Shown: positions 32,351-41,036, counted from the stretch's first letter. The stretch is 64,000 nucleotides of DNA from JBKPNZ01 sp046732895 (GCA_046732895.1 JBKPNZ010000024.1:1-64000); one strand, 5' to 3'. Numbers and translations: made by a program. Notes: a model not told the origin generated them from the letters alone.

Positions 32351-34441
32351 CTAGGTCGCGGGCACGTGAACAGCCACGTGCCGGTCGTCGAGGACGCCGC
32401 GGATCCGTAGCACGGTGTTGCGGAAGCCGAAGGCGAACCACGCGCCCCTGACGTTCAGGTGGCCATCCTCTGACCCGGGGCCGTCCACGGTGACTGTGGC
32501 GTCGATTGCCTGCGTGTCGAAGCGATAATCGGCGGTGCCGGTGACCCCAACATCTTCGGCGAAGCGCGCGCCGGCGAGATCCACCGAGAAGACGTTGTCG
32601 CCGAAGCTCGGCGTGACCGTCCCGCCGCGAAGGCCGCGGGCCGTGGTTGGCTGGGGCTGTAGGAAGGCGTGGCGGAGGGCGTCGGTGATCGCGGAAGTGG
32701 CGACGTTCGCGACCCTGCGGTCAGCGGGAGTGGACTGATCGCCCGCGCCGTGATCAACATCGGCCTGGCGGGCGCCGGCGGCCGTCTGCGCGAAGCGCCC
32801 GACTGCGGGGAATGAGATCAGCCGGATGTCCTTGGCGCAGCCGCTGTCGCCCGGTAGGAGGTGGACGATGAAATGAAGGAGAATCGCGTCCGAACAGTCG
32901 AAACGCGCATTCAGCGCGGTGTGGTGGCCAGAGTCCGCGAGCTCGATGAAGTGGCTGCCGGGCCAGGCGTCGGCCAGACGCCGCGAGTCGACGGTCGGCG
33001 TCGAGAAGTCGAGGTCGCCGTTCAGGATCAGCGCGGGCACCTGAGGCGGGAACGTCGCGCCCGGCGGCATCGGCGGCGGGATGTGATGCTGGGGCGCCGG
33101 CCACTCGATGCAGGGGTCGGGGCCGATCACTCCCGCAGGCGGCTGCGCGAGAATCGCGTTCACGGAGTATGGCGCGAACTGGTCGGCCGGCAGGGCCGCC
33201 TTCGCCTCCTCGAACTGCTGGAAGCGCTCCGGAACGGCTGCGCCCTTGTCCCACGGCATTGGGTTGTCGGTGCAGAAGCGGGCGAAGTTCAGACCGACTG
33301 AGTAATGGCGCGGACCGCCCTCGTCGCCGAAGATCGGGTTGTCGCCCTCGGCCGCCAGGCGCAGGAGTGGAACGTCATCGCCAGCGGCGAGTGCGTCGGC
33401 GGCGGCGCCGATCTCGCTGTCGGCGACGAAGCCTCCATCCTCGGTCTGGATCATGTGCCAGAAGACGTAGGCCTCGGTCACGTGCACGTCGTGCGGTTCG
33501 CCCGAGGCGTCGAAACCCGTCCCCTCGAGCGGGTGGCTGCGCAGATGACGGAGGAGCCATGCGAGGCTCCTGACGGCGTTGTCACGCTCGCGCGAGCAGC
33601 TTTGCGAGCGCTCGCAGAGAAGGCGGACCGCGCGGTCGACGGCATCGCTCGTCGTCGGCGAGAACTCGTCGAAGCCGAGGTTCGTGAAGGGCGAGTCGAG
33701 GATGGCGGCGCGGACGTGCTCGGGGAAGCGCAAGGCGTAGGACTGGATGTCCTGCGCGGCGTAAGAGCCGCCGTACATGTCGAGCTTCCGGATGCCGAGC
33801 GCCCGGCGTACGGCGTTGATGTCGAGGGCGACGTTCCCGCTGCCGTACAGCGTTGCGGCCGATCCGAGCTGGTCGGCGCAGGCGGCGGTGTCCGCGTAGA
33901 TGTCGTCAGAGCCGTGCTGGACCTGTCGGCAGTTGACGACCTGGGAGCGCCCCACTCCGCGCTGGTCGAGCAGGATCAGGTCGCGCTTTCGCATGAGCGG
34001 GTCGAAGAGGTCGCGGTAGAACGGACCGACGAACTGATCCTGGGTGATCGAGAAGCCCGGGCCCCCCTCGGTCGCGAGGATCGCCTCGTGCGACGGCCCC
34101 CTGGCCCGGTGGCGGAAGTACTCGAAGAAGAGGGACACGGTCGGACCGGATGGATCAGTGCGGTCCAGCGGCACGCGGACCCTCCCGCACCGCCCGTCTG
34201 GAGCCTCGTTGCACTTGAACATGCGGAGGTGGCCGTGCGCGGCCGCCCGCGAGGCCTTCTCGCTGCCGGCCCGGGAGTGAGTTGGAACAGGCGGTGGCCC
34301 GAGGTGGGGCGGGACGAGTGTGTTCGGAGAGTCCGTGACCGTGTGAGCCTGCGAGAGCGCCGCCGCCGGCGCCAGGGCGGTGATGCCACACGCGGCGGCG
34401 GCGACGAGCGTCCGGGCCCCGATTGGCGAGATCCCTCTCAT
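32351..34441 (-). CDS. Secreted alpha/beta-hydrolase, tripeptidyl-aminopeptidase-like
   Basis: The ATG at 34441 has a good ribosome site (AAGGGA) and starts a signal peptide (RTLVAAAACGITALAPAAAL). The 696-residue product resembles the TAP family of exported hydrolases, which release N-terminal peptides or act on esters. The catalytic serine is in LDMYGGSYAAQDIQSYALRF, the aspartate in LILNGDLDFSTP and the histidine in LADSGHHTAL; LLDQRGVGRS and ILATEGGPGFS form the oxyanion side. The last 150 residues are an extra beta-rich domain not usual in TAP proteins. Substrate is unknown. An in-frame ATG at 34489 would only lengthen the leader. Confidence 0.88.
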   Translation of the reverse strand: MRGISPIGARTLVAAAACGITALAPAAALSQAHTVTDSPNTLVPPHLGPPPVPTHSRAGSEKASRAAAHGHLRMFKCNEAPDGRCGRVRVPLDRTDPSGPTVSLFFEYFRHRARGPSHEAILATEGGPGFSITQDQFVGPFYRDLFDPLMRKRDLILLDQRGVGRSQVVNCRQVQHGSDDIYADTAACADQLGSAATLYGSGNVALDINAVRRALGIRKLDMYGGSYAAQDIQSYALRFPEHVRAAILDSPFTNLGFDEFSPTTSDAVDRAVRLLCERSQSCSRERDNAVRSLAWLLRHLRSHPLEGTGFDASGEPHDVHVTEAYVFWHMIQTEDGGFVADSEIGAAADALAAGDDVPLLRLAAEGDNPIFGDEGGPRHYSVGLNFARFCTDNPMPWDKGAAVPERFQQFEEAKAALPADQFAPYSVNAILAQPPAGVIGPDPCIEWPAPQHHIPPPMPPGATFPPQVPALILNGDLDFSTPTVDSRRLADAWPGSHFIELADSGHHTALNARFDCSDAILLHFIVHLLPGDSGCAKDIRLISFPAVGRFAQTAAGARQADVDHGAGDQSTPADRRVANVATSAITDALRHAFLQPQPTTARGLRGGTVTPSFGDNVFSVDLAGARFAEDVGVTGTADYRFDTQAIDATVTVDGPGSEDGHLNVRGAWFAFGFRNTVLRIRGVLDDRHVAVHVPAT

Positions 34442-34610
34442 TTCTCGTCCCTTGCAAGCCGGGATAGCTTCCGGGGCACACCGTCTCACCGCGCGATCCG
34501 GCTGTCAATACCTGGAATTCGCGGGGCTACCGCTAGACGGCTTCAAGGACTTCCCCGCCGAAACGTCTGCGTAGGACGAGACGCGGCCCGGTTGACATGG
34601 TCCTCCTCAG

Positions 34611-34684
34611 GGGGCCGGGGAGGATTCGAACCTCCGTCCTCGGGATTAAGTGTCCCGCGCTCTGCCTGCCTGAGCTACCGACCC
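34611..34684 (-). tRNA. tRNA-Lys(CTT)-like gene with A at position 33
   Basis: All four arms form on the minus strand: acceptor GGGTCGG/CCGGCCC (one T-G pair), D arm GCTC/GAGC with GG in the loop, anticodon stem CGGGA/TCCCG, and T arm GGAGG-TTCGAAT-CCTCC. The anticodon loop is CACTTAA, which puts CTT at 34-36 (Lys) but A instead of the near-universal T at 33. The discriminator is C and no CCA is encoded (CCT follows). It may be a functional oddity or a decaying copy. Confidence 0.7.
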
Positions 34685-34884
34685 ATCCATAGTCCGGCCC
34701 CCCAAATCCGGCCCCCCACAGTCCTTGTACTTCAATCGGCAGCTTCATGCGCCGGTTCAAGCGCACGGCCGCCCCGGCAGACGATCAGCCACGAGCGGCC
34801 GCCCCGGACCGGCGACCGGAGCGCGAGGTCGTCGACGAGGGGCGCGGCGACCGATCCGGCCAAACCGAGACGGCCGCACCAGGT
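34685..34884. other. Intergenic stretch with a short direct repeat
   Basis: No gene is seen. TCCGGCCCCCCA occurs twice (34693-34704 and 34707-34718) with a 2-nt spacer; part of it (CCGGCCCCC) also matches the 3' end of the adjacent tRNA in inverted orientation. The rest, up to the end of the gene at 34885, is featureless GC-rich DNA. Confidence 0.45.
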
Positions 34885-36159
34885 CTATGCCGGCTGGGCG
34901 AGTCGGGTCAGCAGCGCCGCAACCGGTCCCCGGCGGAGCGTCCGCGGCAGGGGCAGCCGATGTAGTCGCGGCTCGAAGTCTGGATCACGGAGGAAGCCCT
35001 GTTCCCGGGTGACGACCTTCCCAGCGGCCTCGACCAGCGCAGGATCGAACTCAGAGCCCGCGCGCAGGCTGAGTTCGAGCATGGCCTCCGTTTGGCTCAA
35101 GCCGGGCGTTCCGCCTGCGGTGAGTGCGCTCCAGGTGCGCGCCACCGCGATAACCCGGCTCGCGAGCAGGGTTTCGCATGCGGGGACGCCGAACGGACCG
35201 CCACTGCCGTCCCAATGCTCATCGACGCCAACGGCGACGACGCCGGCCAGCGGATGAAGCCGGGGGGCGAGAATACGCGGCGGGCAGGATTCCCAGCTCT
35301 CGAGCAGCCTCTCCGCGTCCGCGACCAGGCGCCTCTCGGTCCTTGAGAGTGAGAGCTGATCGGCGATCGCCGCCGCGTAGACGGCCGTCGCCTGATCTGG
35401 AGTGAGGCGCCGGACAGAGCGACGGCGAGCCACGAACGAGAGGCCGACCTGCGGCAGCAGGATCACGCCCGCAAGCACGAGCAGCGCGAATACCCCTAGC
35501 GGACCGAGCAATAGCCACACCGCGACCGCAAGCGCGACCATCCCCATCACCGCCGGGGCGAGATCCATGAATTCCGAGCGGATCAGCTCGCGAATGCGGT
35601 AGCCCTGGTAGAGCGGTGGCACGATCAGCCGAGCGACCGCGAAGTTGATCGCCCACATCGCGAGCCCGGCGGTGTAGAGGGCGGGGGCCGTGGCGGCCGC
35701 GGAGGGCGGGGTCGCCAGGAGGAGCACGCCCTCGCCGGCAAGTAGTGCCAGGGCAAAGCTGGTCACAGTGACCACGTGGCCGGGCGAGGCAATCGGATCG
35801 CTGCGGATCACGAAGCGAGCGATCAGATCCGGGATCAACCAGATCAGCAGAGCCGGTAGCGGGCCGCCGATCGCCAGTGCCAACAGAGCGAGCACGATGC
35901 TCGCATCGAAGTAGGCGGCCGTGGCAAGTTTTAGTCGAGCTTCTGCGAAGAAGGCCACGGCAGCTATGGCCGCCAGCGCCGCAAGCATCTGAGGCTGATC
36001 CCAGCGCGCCGGTGGCGCCACGATCGCAAACGCCGCACAGGTCACCGCCGCCGGGCCAAGAACCGCGGCGCAAGCGACCACTACGCGGGTCGGTCCCGCC
36101 CCTGCAATACGCCATAGCTGGAGTACTTTGTGCAGCGTTTGACGCTCCGTTCTGTACAC
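34885..36159 (-). CDS. Polytopic membrane protein with a degenerate HD-GYP-like domain
   Basis: The 424-residue product (GTG start) has about seven hydrophobic segments in its first 245 residues, like MASE-type sensor regions. The C-terminal cytoplasmic part resembles an HD-GYP phosphodiesterase: DEHWDGSGGPFGVPACETLL stands where HHExxDGxGYP is usual, followed by ASRVIAVARTWSALTAG and an FDPALVEA motif. The HD metal dyad is missing and GYP has become GGP, so catalysis is doubtful. It may be a c-di-GMP receptor or a decayed enzyme. The frame stays open upstream of the GTG to a stop near 36236 but has no start codon there. Confidence 0.75.
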   Translation of the reverse strand: MYRTERQTLHKVLQLWRIAGAGPTRVVVACAAVLGPAAVTCAAFAIVAPPARWDQPQMLAALAAIAAVAFFAEARLKLATAAYFDASIVLALLALAIGGPLPALLIWLIPDLIARFVIRSDPIASPGHVVTVTSFALALLAGEGVLLLATPPSAAATAPALYTAGLAMWAINFAVARLIVPPLYQGYRIRELIRSEFMDLAPAVMGMVALAVAVWLLLGPLGVFALLVLAGVILLPQVGLSFVARRRSVRRLTPDQATAVYAAAIADQLSLSRTERRLVADAERLLESWESCPPRILAPRLHPLAGVVAVGVDEHWDGSGGPFGVPACETLLASRVIAVARTWSALTAGGTPGLSQTEAMLELSLRAGSEFDPALVEAAGKVVTREQGFLRDPDFEPRLHRLPLPRTLRRGPVAALLTRLAQPA

Positions 36160-36529
36160 AACCTCGCGGCCCGCCGGCGAGTAGGCCCCAGCATAGTTGA
36201 CGAACGAGAGGAGCGGGTTCTGTTTGGGAGCTGATCAGCCGGTCCGGTAACCCACAGGCTCTCCTTTCAGGCGAAAGTCCCAGCAAAGCCTACTGATCGG
36301 CGTATCCCACAGCTGTGTCTTGGAGGATTTGTCAAGCAAGGTGGTCGCTAACTCCGGCGTTTCTCTTCGATCCCGGAGCGGTGCGCAGTCACCGCGCCGA
36401 CTCGCTGTCTTCCGTCGGCCGTCACTGCGTCGCGGTCGCTCAGACCCCAGCGATCAGGTTCGCGCTCCGGGATCATCCCGATCAGCTCGGCGATTGTGAC
36501 GTCGACCTCATGGCCGAGCTCATCAACGA
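36160..36529. other. 370-bp gap without an assigned gene, holding a nested hairpin
   Basis: Between 36233 and 36298 three stems nest: GATCAG/CTGATC outside, AGGCT/AGCCT next and CTTTC/GAAAG inside, with a large unpaired arm containing GGTAACCC. On the minus strand this would lie in the leader of the gene starting at 36159. It resembles a structured RNA element, and GCAAAGCC and GGGTTACC echo GEMM-I pieces but lie on opposite strands, so I do not assign a class. From 36315 to 36529 only weak short frames occur on either strand. Confidence 0.35.
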
Positions 36530-38182
36530 TTAGGTAACCGCGATCATCCGGCCCACCGAGGGGACGAGGATGCCGCGACGCCCGACCTGGACCCGCCTCA
36601 GGACAAAGAGCAGGTAGGGCCCGGGAGGGGCAGCACACCGGTCGCTCGGCCCGCCGATCGTGAGCTCGCCGCCGCTCGCCTCGCCGTCGAAGAGGACGAC
36701 GCACCGCTGGTTCTGGTCGAAGGAGTGGGTCATCGAGCCGAGTCCCATCAGCGTCACGCCGTGGATGGGACCGTGCTCGAAGCCGATCTCGTAGGGCGTG
36801 GAATAGGTCATTTGCGATGAGGCAGAGGCGATCGCCGGGCGATCCCTGTCGGCAAGGATCGACAGGTAGGGCGGCGAGTAGAAGCGCACGTCGGGGCGCT
36901 CGCGAGGGCCGCGACGGTGGCGGCGCAGCTCGGACTCCCCGCTGCCGGTTATGACCCGCCCGTCGGGCACCAGGAGCGCAGTGTTGTGGTAGCCGCGCTG
37001 GCCCCCATCCGGCCAGGGGGCGTCGGTAATGATCGCCTCGGTGACCGGGTCGATGATCTGCGCTCGGCGCGGATCTCCCGGGTTGCCGCCGTCCCCGTTG
37101 ACCACGAGCACCCGGGCATCCGGCAACAGCACCGCCGCGGGATGTGCACGGGCGATTCCGGTGTCGATCGTGCGCCAGCGATCCCGCTGGGGGTCGTAGA
37201 TGTGGGCTCGCGACGCCAGCTCGACGTTGCCGGTGCCATCCTCGGTGCCGGCACCGATGACGAGAATGCGGCCGTCCGCGAGCAGCGCACTCGATGCCCC
37301 GGCAGCCGGTCTGCGGCCGCCGGCCGTCGGGCGGCGGCCGTTGGGGCGCGAAACGAAGCGGTCGCCGTCGGGACGGCCGGTGTAGCTGAGGAGGTAGACC
37401 CGCCCGCTCTGGCCGAGCATCGCCACCTGGTGCGCCCGGCCGGCGACGAGGACCGGGCGCGGGAGCAGGAAGCTGTGCGTGTAGTCGGCGCCGGTGGGAG
37501 AGACGTCGGGAACATCGCGATGGGGGACGAGGAGGCTCCACGGCTCCGCGTCGCTTTGTGGGTCGTAGACCTGAATCGTTCGATTCTCGGTCTCGCCCCA
37601 GTCGCTAAAGCCGGAGATGACGAGCATCCTCGCGTCGGAGAGCCGGGTCGCGGTCGGATACCAGGCGGGGCCCCCGATTATTCGCTGATCGACCGGCGAC
37701 CACACACCACCCTCGCCGCTACGCGAGTCGAAGAGCAGCGCGTACTCGAGCCCCGACTCGGGAGGCTTGCGCTGTCCGCCGACGTAGAGGGAGCGTCCAT
37801 CGGCGAGCAGGGAGTGCCCGGCGCAGAACAGGCTGTCGCCGTCGCCGCGCATCGGGAGATCCATCCTGTCGACCGGCCCGATCGAGCCCGGCGCAGCCGG
37901 GTCAAAGGCGAAGTTGACGACGCCGCCGGCCGTATAAGCGCGATCGGTCGCGCCGGTGATCAGGACGCGACCGGAGGGCAGCAGCGAGGCGTGGACGGGG
38001 GCGATGCCGTCCATGCTCAAAAGCTCACCCCAGGACCCGGCGGTGGGATCGGCATCCCGTAGCGGAGCCGGGGGCGTGGTGTCCCCCGGCGCCAGGTAGC
38101 GCCACCCGAGCACGACCCCGCCGACCGCCGCGCCGCCGCCGATCAGGAGACTGCGGCGACTGACGCGTCCCGAGAGCGGCAT
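36530..38182 (-). CDS. Tat-exported copper-radical oxidase (galactose/glyoxal oxidase-like)
   Basis: The 550-residue protein starts with a Tat-like leader (SGRVSRRSLLIGGGAAVGG), then a seven-bladed kelch propeller and a C-terminal immunoglobulin-like DUF1929 domain. The whole galactose-oxidase ligand set can be placed: the cross-link cysteine in SLFCAGHSLL, its tyrosine in PAWYPTATRL, the axial Tyr-His pair in RGYHNTALLVPDGR and the last histidine in GSMTHSFDQNQRC. Such enzymes oxidise primary alcohols or aldehydes to products plus hydrogen peroxide. In Streptomyces the related GlxA acts in wall glycan assembly. The substrate here is unknown and no copper chaperone is adjacent. Confidence 0.9.
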   Translation of the reverse strand: MPLSGRVSRRSLLIGGGAAVGGVVLGWRYLAPGDTTPPAPLRDADPTAGSWGELLSMDGIAPVHASLLPSGRVLITGATDRAYTAGGVVNFAFDPAAPGSIGPVDRMDLPMRGDGDSLFCAGHSLLADGRSLYVGGQRKPPESGLEYALLFDSRSGEGGVWSPVDQRIIGGPAWYPTATRLSDARMLVISGFSDWGETENRTIQVYDPQSDAEPWSLLVPHRDVPDVSPTGADYTHSFLLPRPVLVAGRAHQVAMLGQSGRVYLLSYTGRPDGDRFVSRPNGRRPTAGGRRPAAGASSALLADGRILVIGAGTEDGTGNVELASRAHIYDPQRDRWRTIDTGIARAHPAAVLLPDARVLVVNGDGGNPGDPRRAQIIDPVTEAIITDAPWPDGGQRGYHNTALLVPDGRVITGSGESELRRHRRGPRERPDVRFYSPPYLSILADRDRPAIASASSQMTYSTPYEIGFEHGPIHGVTLMGLGSMTHSFDQNQRCVVLFDGEASGGELTIGGPSDRCAAPPGPYLLFVLRRVQVGRRGILVPSVGRMIAVT

Positions 38183-38313
38183 TCAGGTCGAGTCTAGGGG
38201 CACGTAGATGGCCGAAACCAGCGTGACGGCCCGAACGCTCCCGGCCGGTGGGGCCAGAGGATTCTGCCGAGGAGCTCCTCCATGAGAAATGGCTCTGTCA
38301 AGCCCAAGTCGAA

Positions 38314-38336
38314 ACGCCCCGCACGTTGCGGGGCGT
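38314..38336 (-). terminator. Intrinsic terminator of the 38396 gene
   Basis: A perfect 10-bp stem, ACGCCCCGCA with TGCGGGGCGT, closes a CGT loop; on the minus strand it is followed by TTTC. It lies in the 213-bp gap 38183-38395, which holds nothing else recognisable. Confidence 0.75.
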
Positions 38337-38395
38337 CTCGGGGTACAGGGAGGAGAGATATGTGTTTTTTGTCTGTGTGAGGTAGGTCGGTTCTG

Positions 38396-38755
38396 TTAGG
38401 CGCTGCGGGCGGCGCTGAATCGCGTCATTGCGGTCAGCGTCACCTGGGCGGCGCCGATCCCGACCAAAAAGATCGCTTCGCTCACTGCGTCCGTGGCAAT
38501 TCCGAGCCCGATTCCGGTTCCGATCGCGAGCACCGACAGCATGTAGTCGAAGCCGGCGTGCGCGGAGAGGGGCATCGTCCGGAGCGGGCTCTCGACCTGG
38601 AGCGCGAGGGTGAGGAGCAGGGCTCCGAAGGCGACCGCGACGACCGTCGCGAGCGCGCCGAAGCCGAGCAGGAAGGGCACGGCCATGATCGCCGGCGCGG
38701 CGAAGACCTCGATTGCGCCATGCACGGAGACCGGGATGCCACGGGTGAGCGTCAT
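38396..38755 (-). CDS. Small four-helix membrane protein
   Basis: From ATG 38755 the product has 119 residues and four hydrophobic segments (about residues 15-32, 34-52, 68-86 and 90-108). It resembles the SPW-repeat or DUF-type small integral membrane proteins of actinobacteria, but no motif proves it. An ATG 17 codons upstream is also in frame, and neither start has a clear ribosome site. It is divergent from tlyA. Confidence 0.6.
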   Translation of the reverse strand: MTLTRGIPVSVHGAIEVFAAPAIMAVPFLLGFGALATVVAVAFGALLLTLALQVESPLRTMPLSAHAGFDYMLSVLAIGTGIGLGIATDAVSEAIFLVGIGAAQVTLTAMTRFSAARSA

Positions 38756-38865
38756 TACGACATCAGAATACGAACGTATGTGCGCTTTGTGTGTGACTGG
38801 GATCACAGAGGAAGCCCGGGAAGATCGCTGCGAGCGGGAATCCGGTCGCGCTGTACCTTTGCCGC

Positions 38866-39654
38866 ATGCCGCAGCGCCGCATCGACACGCTTTTGGCCGA
38901 GCGCGGGCTTGCCGGATCGCGCACTAGTGCCGCGCAGTCGGTGCGAGCCGGGCAGGTGCGCATCGGCCGCGACGGGCCGGTGGCGCAGAAGCCGAGTCAG
39001 CTCGTCGCCGAGGACGCCGATCTGATCCTCGCCGGGGAGCGTCCCTACGTCTCGCGCGGAGGAGTGAAGCTGGCGAACGCACTCGATGCGCTTGACATCG
39101 ACGTCGCCGGGCGCGACTGCCTGGATGTGGGCGCCTCGACCGGTGGCTTCACCGACTGCCTGCTTCAGCGCGGCGCAACGCGCGTGATCGCCCTTGACGT
39201 CGCCTACGGCCAGCTGGACTGGCGCCTGCGAAGCGACGACCGCGTGACGGTCGTCGAGCGCACCAACGCGCGGGCGCTCCGCTCAGAGGATCTCCCGTTC
39301 GAGCCGCAGCTCGCGACAATCGACGTGTCGTTCATCTCGCTCGCCAAGGTCCTGCCGGCGGTCACCGCCACGCTGCGAGCAGACGGCCAGGTGCTCGCGC
39401 TCGTCAAGCCCCAGTTCGAGCTTGCGCCGGAGCGGGTCGGCAAGGGCGGGGTCGTGCGCTCGTCCGATGCCCGCCGCGAGGCGCTGCTGGGGTCAGCGGC
39501 CGCCGCCGAGGCGTCTGGCCTCGCGGTCAAGGGCTTCGCCTCGTCGGGCCTACCGGGGCCGAAGGGCAACCGCGAGACGTTCCTGTGGGCGGCGCGAGGT
39601 GGGGAACCGCTGGCGGACCTCGAGGCGGCCGCACGAGAGGTGGAGCCGGGATGA
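38866..39654 (+). CDS. tlyA: TlyA family rRNA 2'-O-methyltransferase / hemolysin-like protein
   Basis: The 262-residue protein has an N-terminal S4 RNA-binding domain (RRIDTLLAERGLAGSRTSAA) and a Rossmann methyltransferase domain with SAM motif CLDVGASTGGFTDCLLQRGA, ALDVAYGQLDW and the catalytic-region ATIDVSFISLAKVLPAV. In mycobacteria TlyA methylates 16S C1409 and 23S C1920 and its loss gives capreomycin resistance. It overlaps nadK by 4 bp and opens the block that parallels Rv1694 onward. Confidence 0.94.
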   Translation: MPQRRIDTLLAERGLAGSRTSAAQSVRAGQVRIGRDGPVAQKPSQLVAEDADLILAGERPYVSRGGVKLANALDALDIDVAGRDCLDVGASTGGFTDCLLQRGATRVIALDVAYGQLDWRLRSDDRVTVVERTNARALRSEDLPFEPQLATIDVSFISLAKVLPAVTATLRADGQVLALVKPQFELAPERVGKGGVVRSSDARREALLGSAAAAEASGLAVKGFASSGLPGPKGNRETFLWAARGGEPLADLEAAAREVEPG

Positions 39655-40529
39655 GCCTCCGCACCGTTGCCGCCCCAACGGCCATTCAGACGGTGGTCCT
39701 GATGACGCACTCCGACGCGCAGGACACGGCGGATGCCGTTGCCGCGGCGGCAGCGGCAGCCGAGCGCAGCGGCTGCAGGCTGCTCGGGGACCCGGAAGAG
39801 CTCACCAAGCACGCCGACGTGGCGCGGGGGATCGAGCCGCTCGACGGCCTTCCGACGGCACCGGATCTATGCCTCGTCCTGGGTGGAGACGGGACGCTGC
39901 TCCGGGCCCTGGGCCGCTTCGCCGATGCCGAGGTCCCCGTCTTCGGCATCAACTACGGCACGATCGGCTTCCTTGCAGCCGCCGAGCGCGACGCCCTGGA
40001 TCAGGGTTTGGAGCTCGCCCTCTCCGGCAGCTTCGAGGTCGTGCAACTACCCGGCCTGGATGCCACCGTCCACGGCACAACCAAGCTCGCCCTCAACGAC
40101 GTCTCGTTCACGCGGCAGCCGCACGGGCGGGTCGCGGAGCTCTCCTACGCTCTCGGCGGGCAGGAGGTCGGGCATGTCCGCTGCGACGGGCTCGTCGCCG
40201 CCACGCCGACCGGATCCACCGGGTACAACCTCGCGAACAGCGGGCCGATCCTGGCTTGGGGGGTGGAGGGGTACGTCGTAAGCTTCGTTGCTCCGCACAC
40301 GCTTACGGCTAGAGCCCTGGTGGTCGCACCGGACGACGTCCTGCACGTCCGCAACGAGGGCCGCCGCGACGCGGTCGACATCGCGCTCGATGGCGAGCGC
40401 GAGGGTGAGCTCCAGCCCGGGGAGGAGATGGAGGTGCGCTTCCGCGACATCGCCGGTCGGCTTGCTCAGCTCCCGGGCTCGAACTTCTACCGGCGCATGC
40501 GCGACAAGTTCGGCCGCCTCGCGTACTGA
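39651..40529 (+). CDS. nadK: NAD kinase
   Basis: The 292-residue enzyme phosphorylates NAD to NADP in the cytoplasm. It has the glycine-rich LVLGGDGTLLRALGRF, FGINYGTIGFL, the NE-like LALNDVSFTR (Asn-Asp in place of the more common Asn-Glu), VRCDGLVAATPTGSTGYNLA and SFVAPHTLTARALVV. ATG 39651 overlaps the tlyA stop. Length is normal for the family. The MarR gene that follows is convergent, 5 bp away. Confidence 0.95.
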   Translation: MSLRTVAAPTAIQTVVLMTHSDAQDTADAVAAAAAAAERSGCRLLGDPEELTKHADVARGIEPLDGLPTAPDLCLVLGGDGTLLRALGRFADAEVPVFGINYGTIGFLAAAERDALDQGLELALSGSFEVVQLPGLDATVHGTTKLALNDVSFTRQPHGRVAELSYALGGQEVGHVRCDGLVAATPTGSTGYNLANSGPILAWGVEGYVVSFVAPHTLTARALVVAPDDVLHVRNEGRRDAVDIALDGEREGELQPGEEMEVRFRDIAGRLAQLPGSNFYRRMRDKFGRLAY

Positions 40530-40534
40530 GCCGG

Positions 40535-40993
40535 CTAGCCCGTCAGGAGCTTTCGCAAGAGACCGGCAAGCTGCTCCCGCTCGTCGCCCTCGAGGGGGGC
40601 GAGAAGGCGGCGCTCGGCGCCGGAGAGGGCCCGCTTCGCATCGGCCAGCCACGCCCGCCCGGCGTCGGTTGCCTCGAGCGCATAGGCGCGACGGTCGGCG
40701 GGGTTGCGCCGGCGCACGACGTAGCCGCTCGACTCGAGCTCATCAACGATCGCGACCATCGTGGTGCGGTCGACTCGCATCGATTCGCCGAGCGCCTGCT
40801 GCGAGATCGGCCCCTCCGCGGCGATCACGGTGAGGCAACCGAAGTGCTTGACCGTCAGCCCGATGGGCGCGAGGACCTCAGTGGCCAGCTCGTGCGCGCG
40901 GTTGTGCGCCTTGGCGAGCAGAAATCCCGGATGGGACGAGAGGCTCTCGGGTAGCGGGGGGGGCGACGAGGTCGACGAGGCGGGGGCCGGCAT
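40535..40993 (-). CDS. MarR family repressor
   Basis: The 152-residue winged-helix protein has the MarR architecture: helix HNRAHELATEVLAPIGLTVK, recognition region SQQALGESMRVDRTTMVAIV, and wing RRRNPADRRAYALEATDAGR. It is divergent from a multidrug efflux gene 78 bp away, and a perfect palindrome lies between the two starts, the usual layout for a MarR-type repressor controlling its own gene and the pump. The inducing ligand is not known. Confidence 0.93.
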   Translation of the reverse strand: MPAPASSTSSPPPLPESLSSHPGFLLAKAHNRAHELATEVLAPIGLTVKHFGCLTVIAAEGPISQQALGESMRVDRTTMVAIVDELESSGYVVRRRNPADRRAYALEATDAGRAWLADAKRALSGAERRLLAPLEGDEREQLAGLLRKLLTG

Positions 40994-41013
40994 GCTCGGT
41001 ATGTTATAAGGCT

Positions 41014-41036
41014 GATCGTCAGCGGTGCTGACGATC
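41014..41036. promoter_or_regulatory. Perfect palindromic operator between marR and the MFS gene
   Basis: GATCGTCAGC (41014-41023) and GCTGACGATC (41027-41036) are exact inverted repeats around GGT. Spacing and symmetry fit a MarR dimer site, 20 bp from the marR start and 35 bp from the efflux gene start. Confidence 0.82.

Noticed and set aside
34533..34766. 77-codon frame on the minus strand
   Set aside because: It covers the tRNA-Lys-like gene; the frame (TEVRILPGPL) is the usual false translation of a tRNA.
33305..35257. 650-codon open frame on the plus strand
   Set aside because: Antisense to the secreted hydrolase, and it crosses the tRNA-Lys-like gene.
36231..36300. Second c-di-GMP riboswitch
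   Set aside because: GCAAAGCC and GGGTTACC are present, but on opposite strands and without a proper P2/P3 order; kept only as an unclassified structured region.
36315..36533. 72-codon frame on the plus strand ending at the oxidase stop
   Set aside because: GTG start without a ribosome site, no domain, and similar weak frames exist on the other strand.
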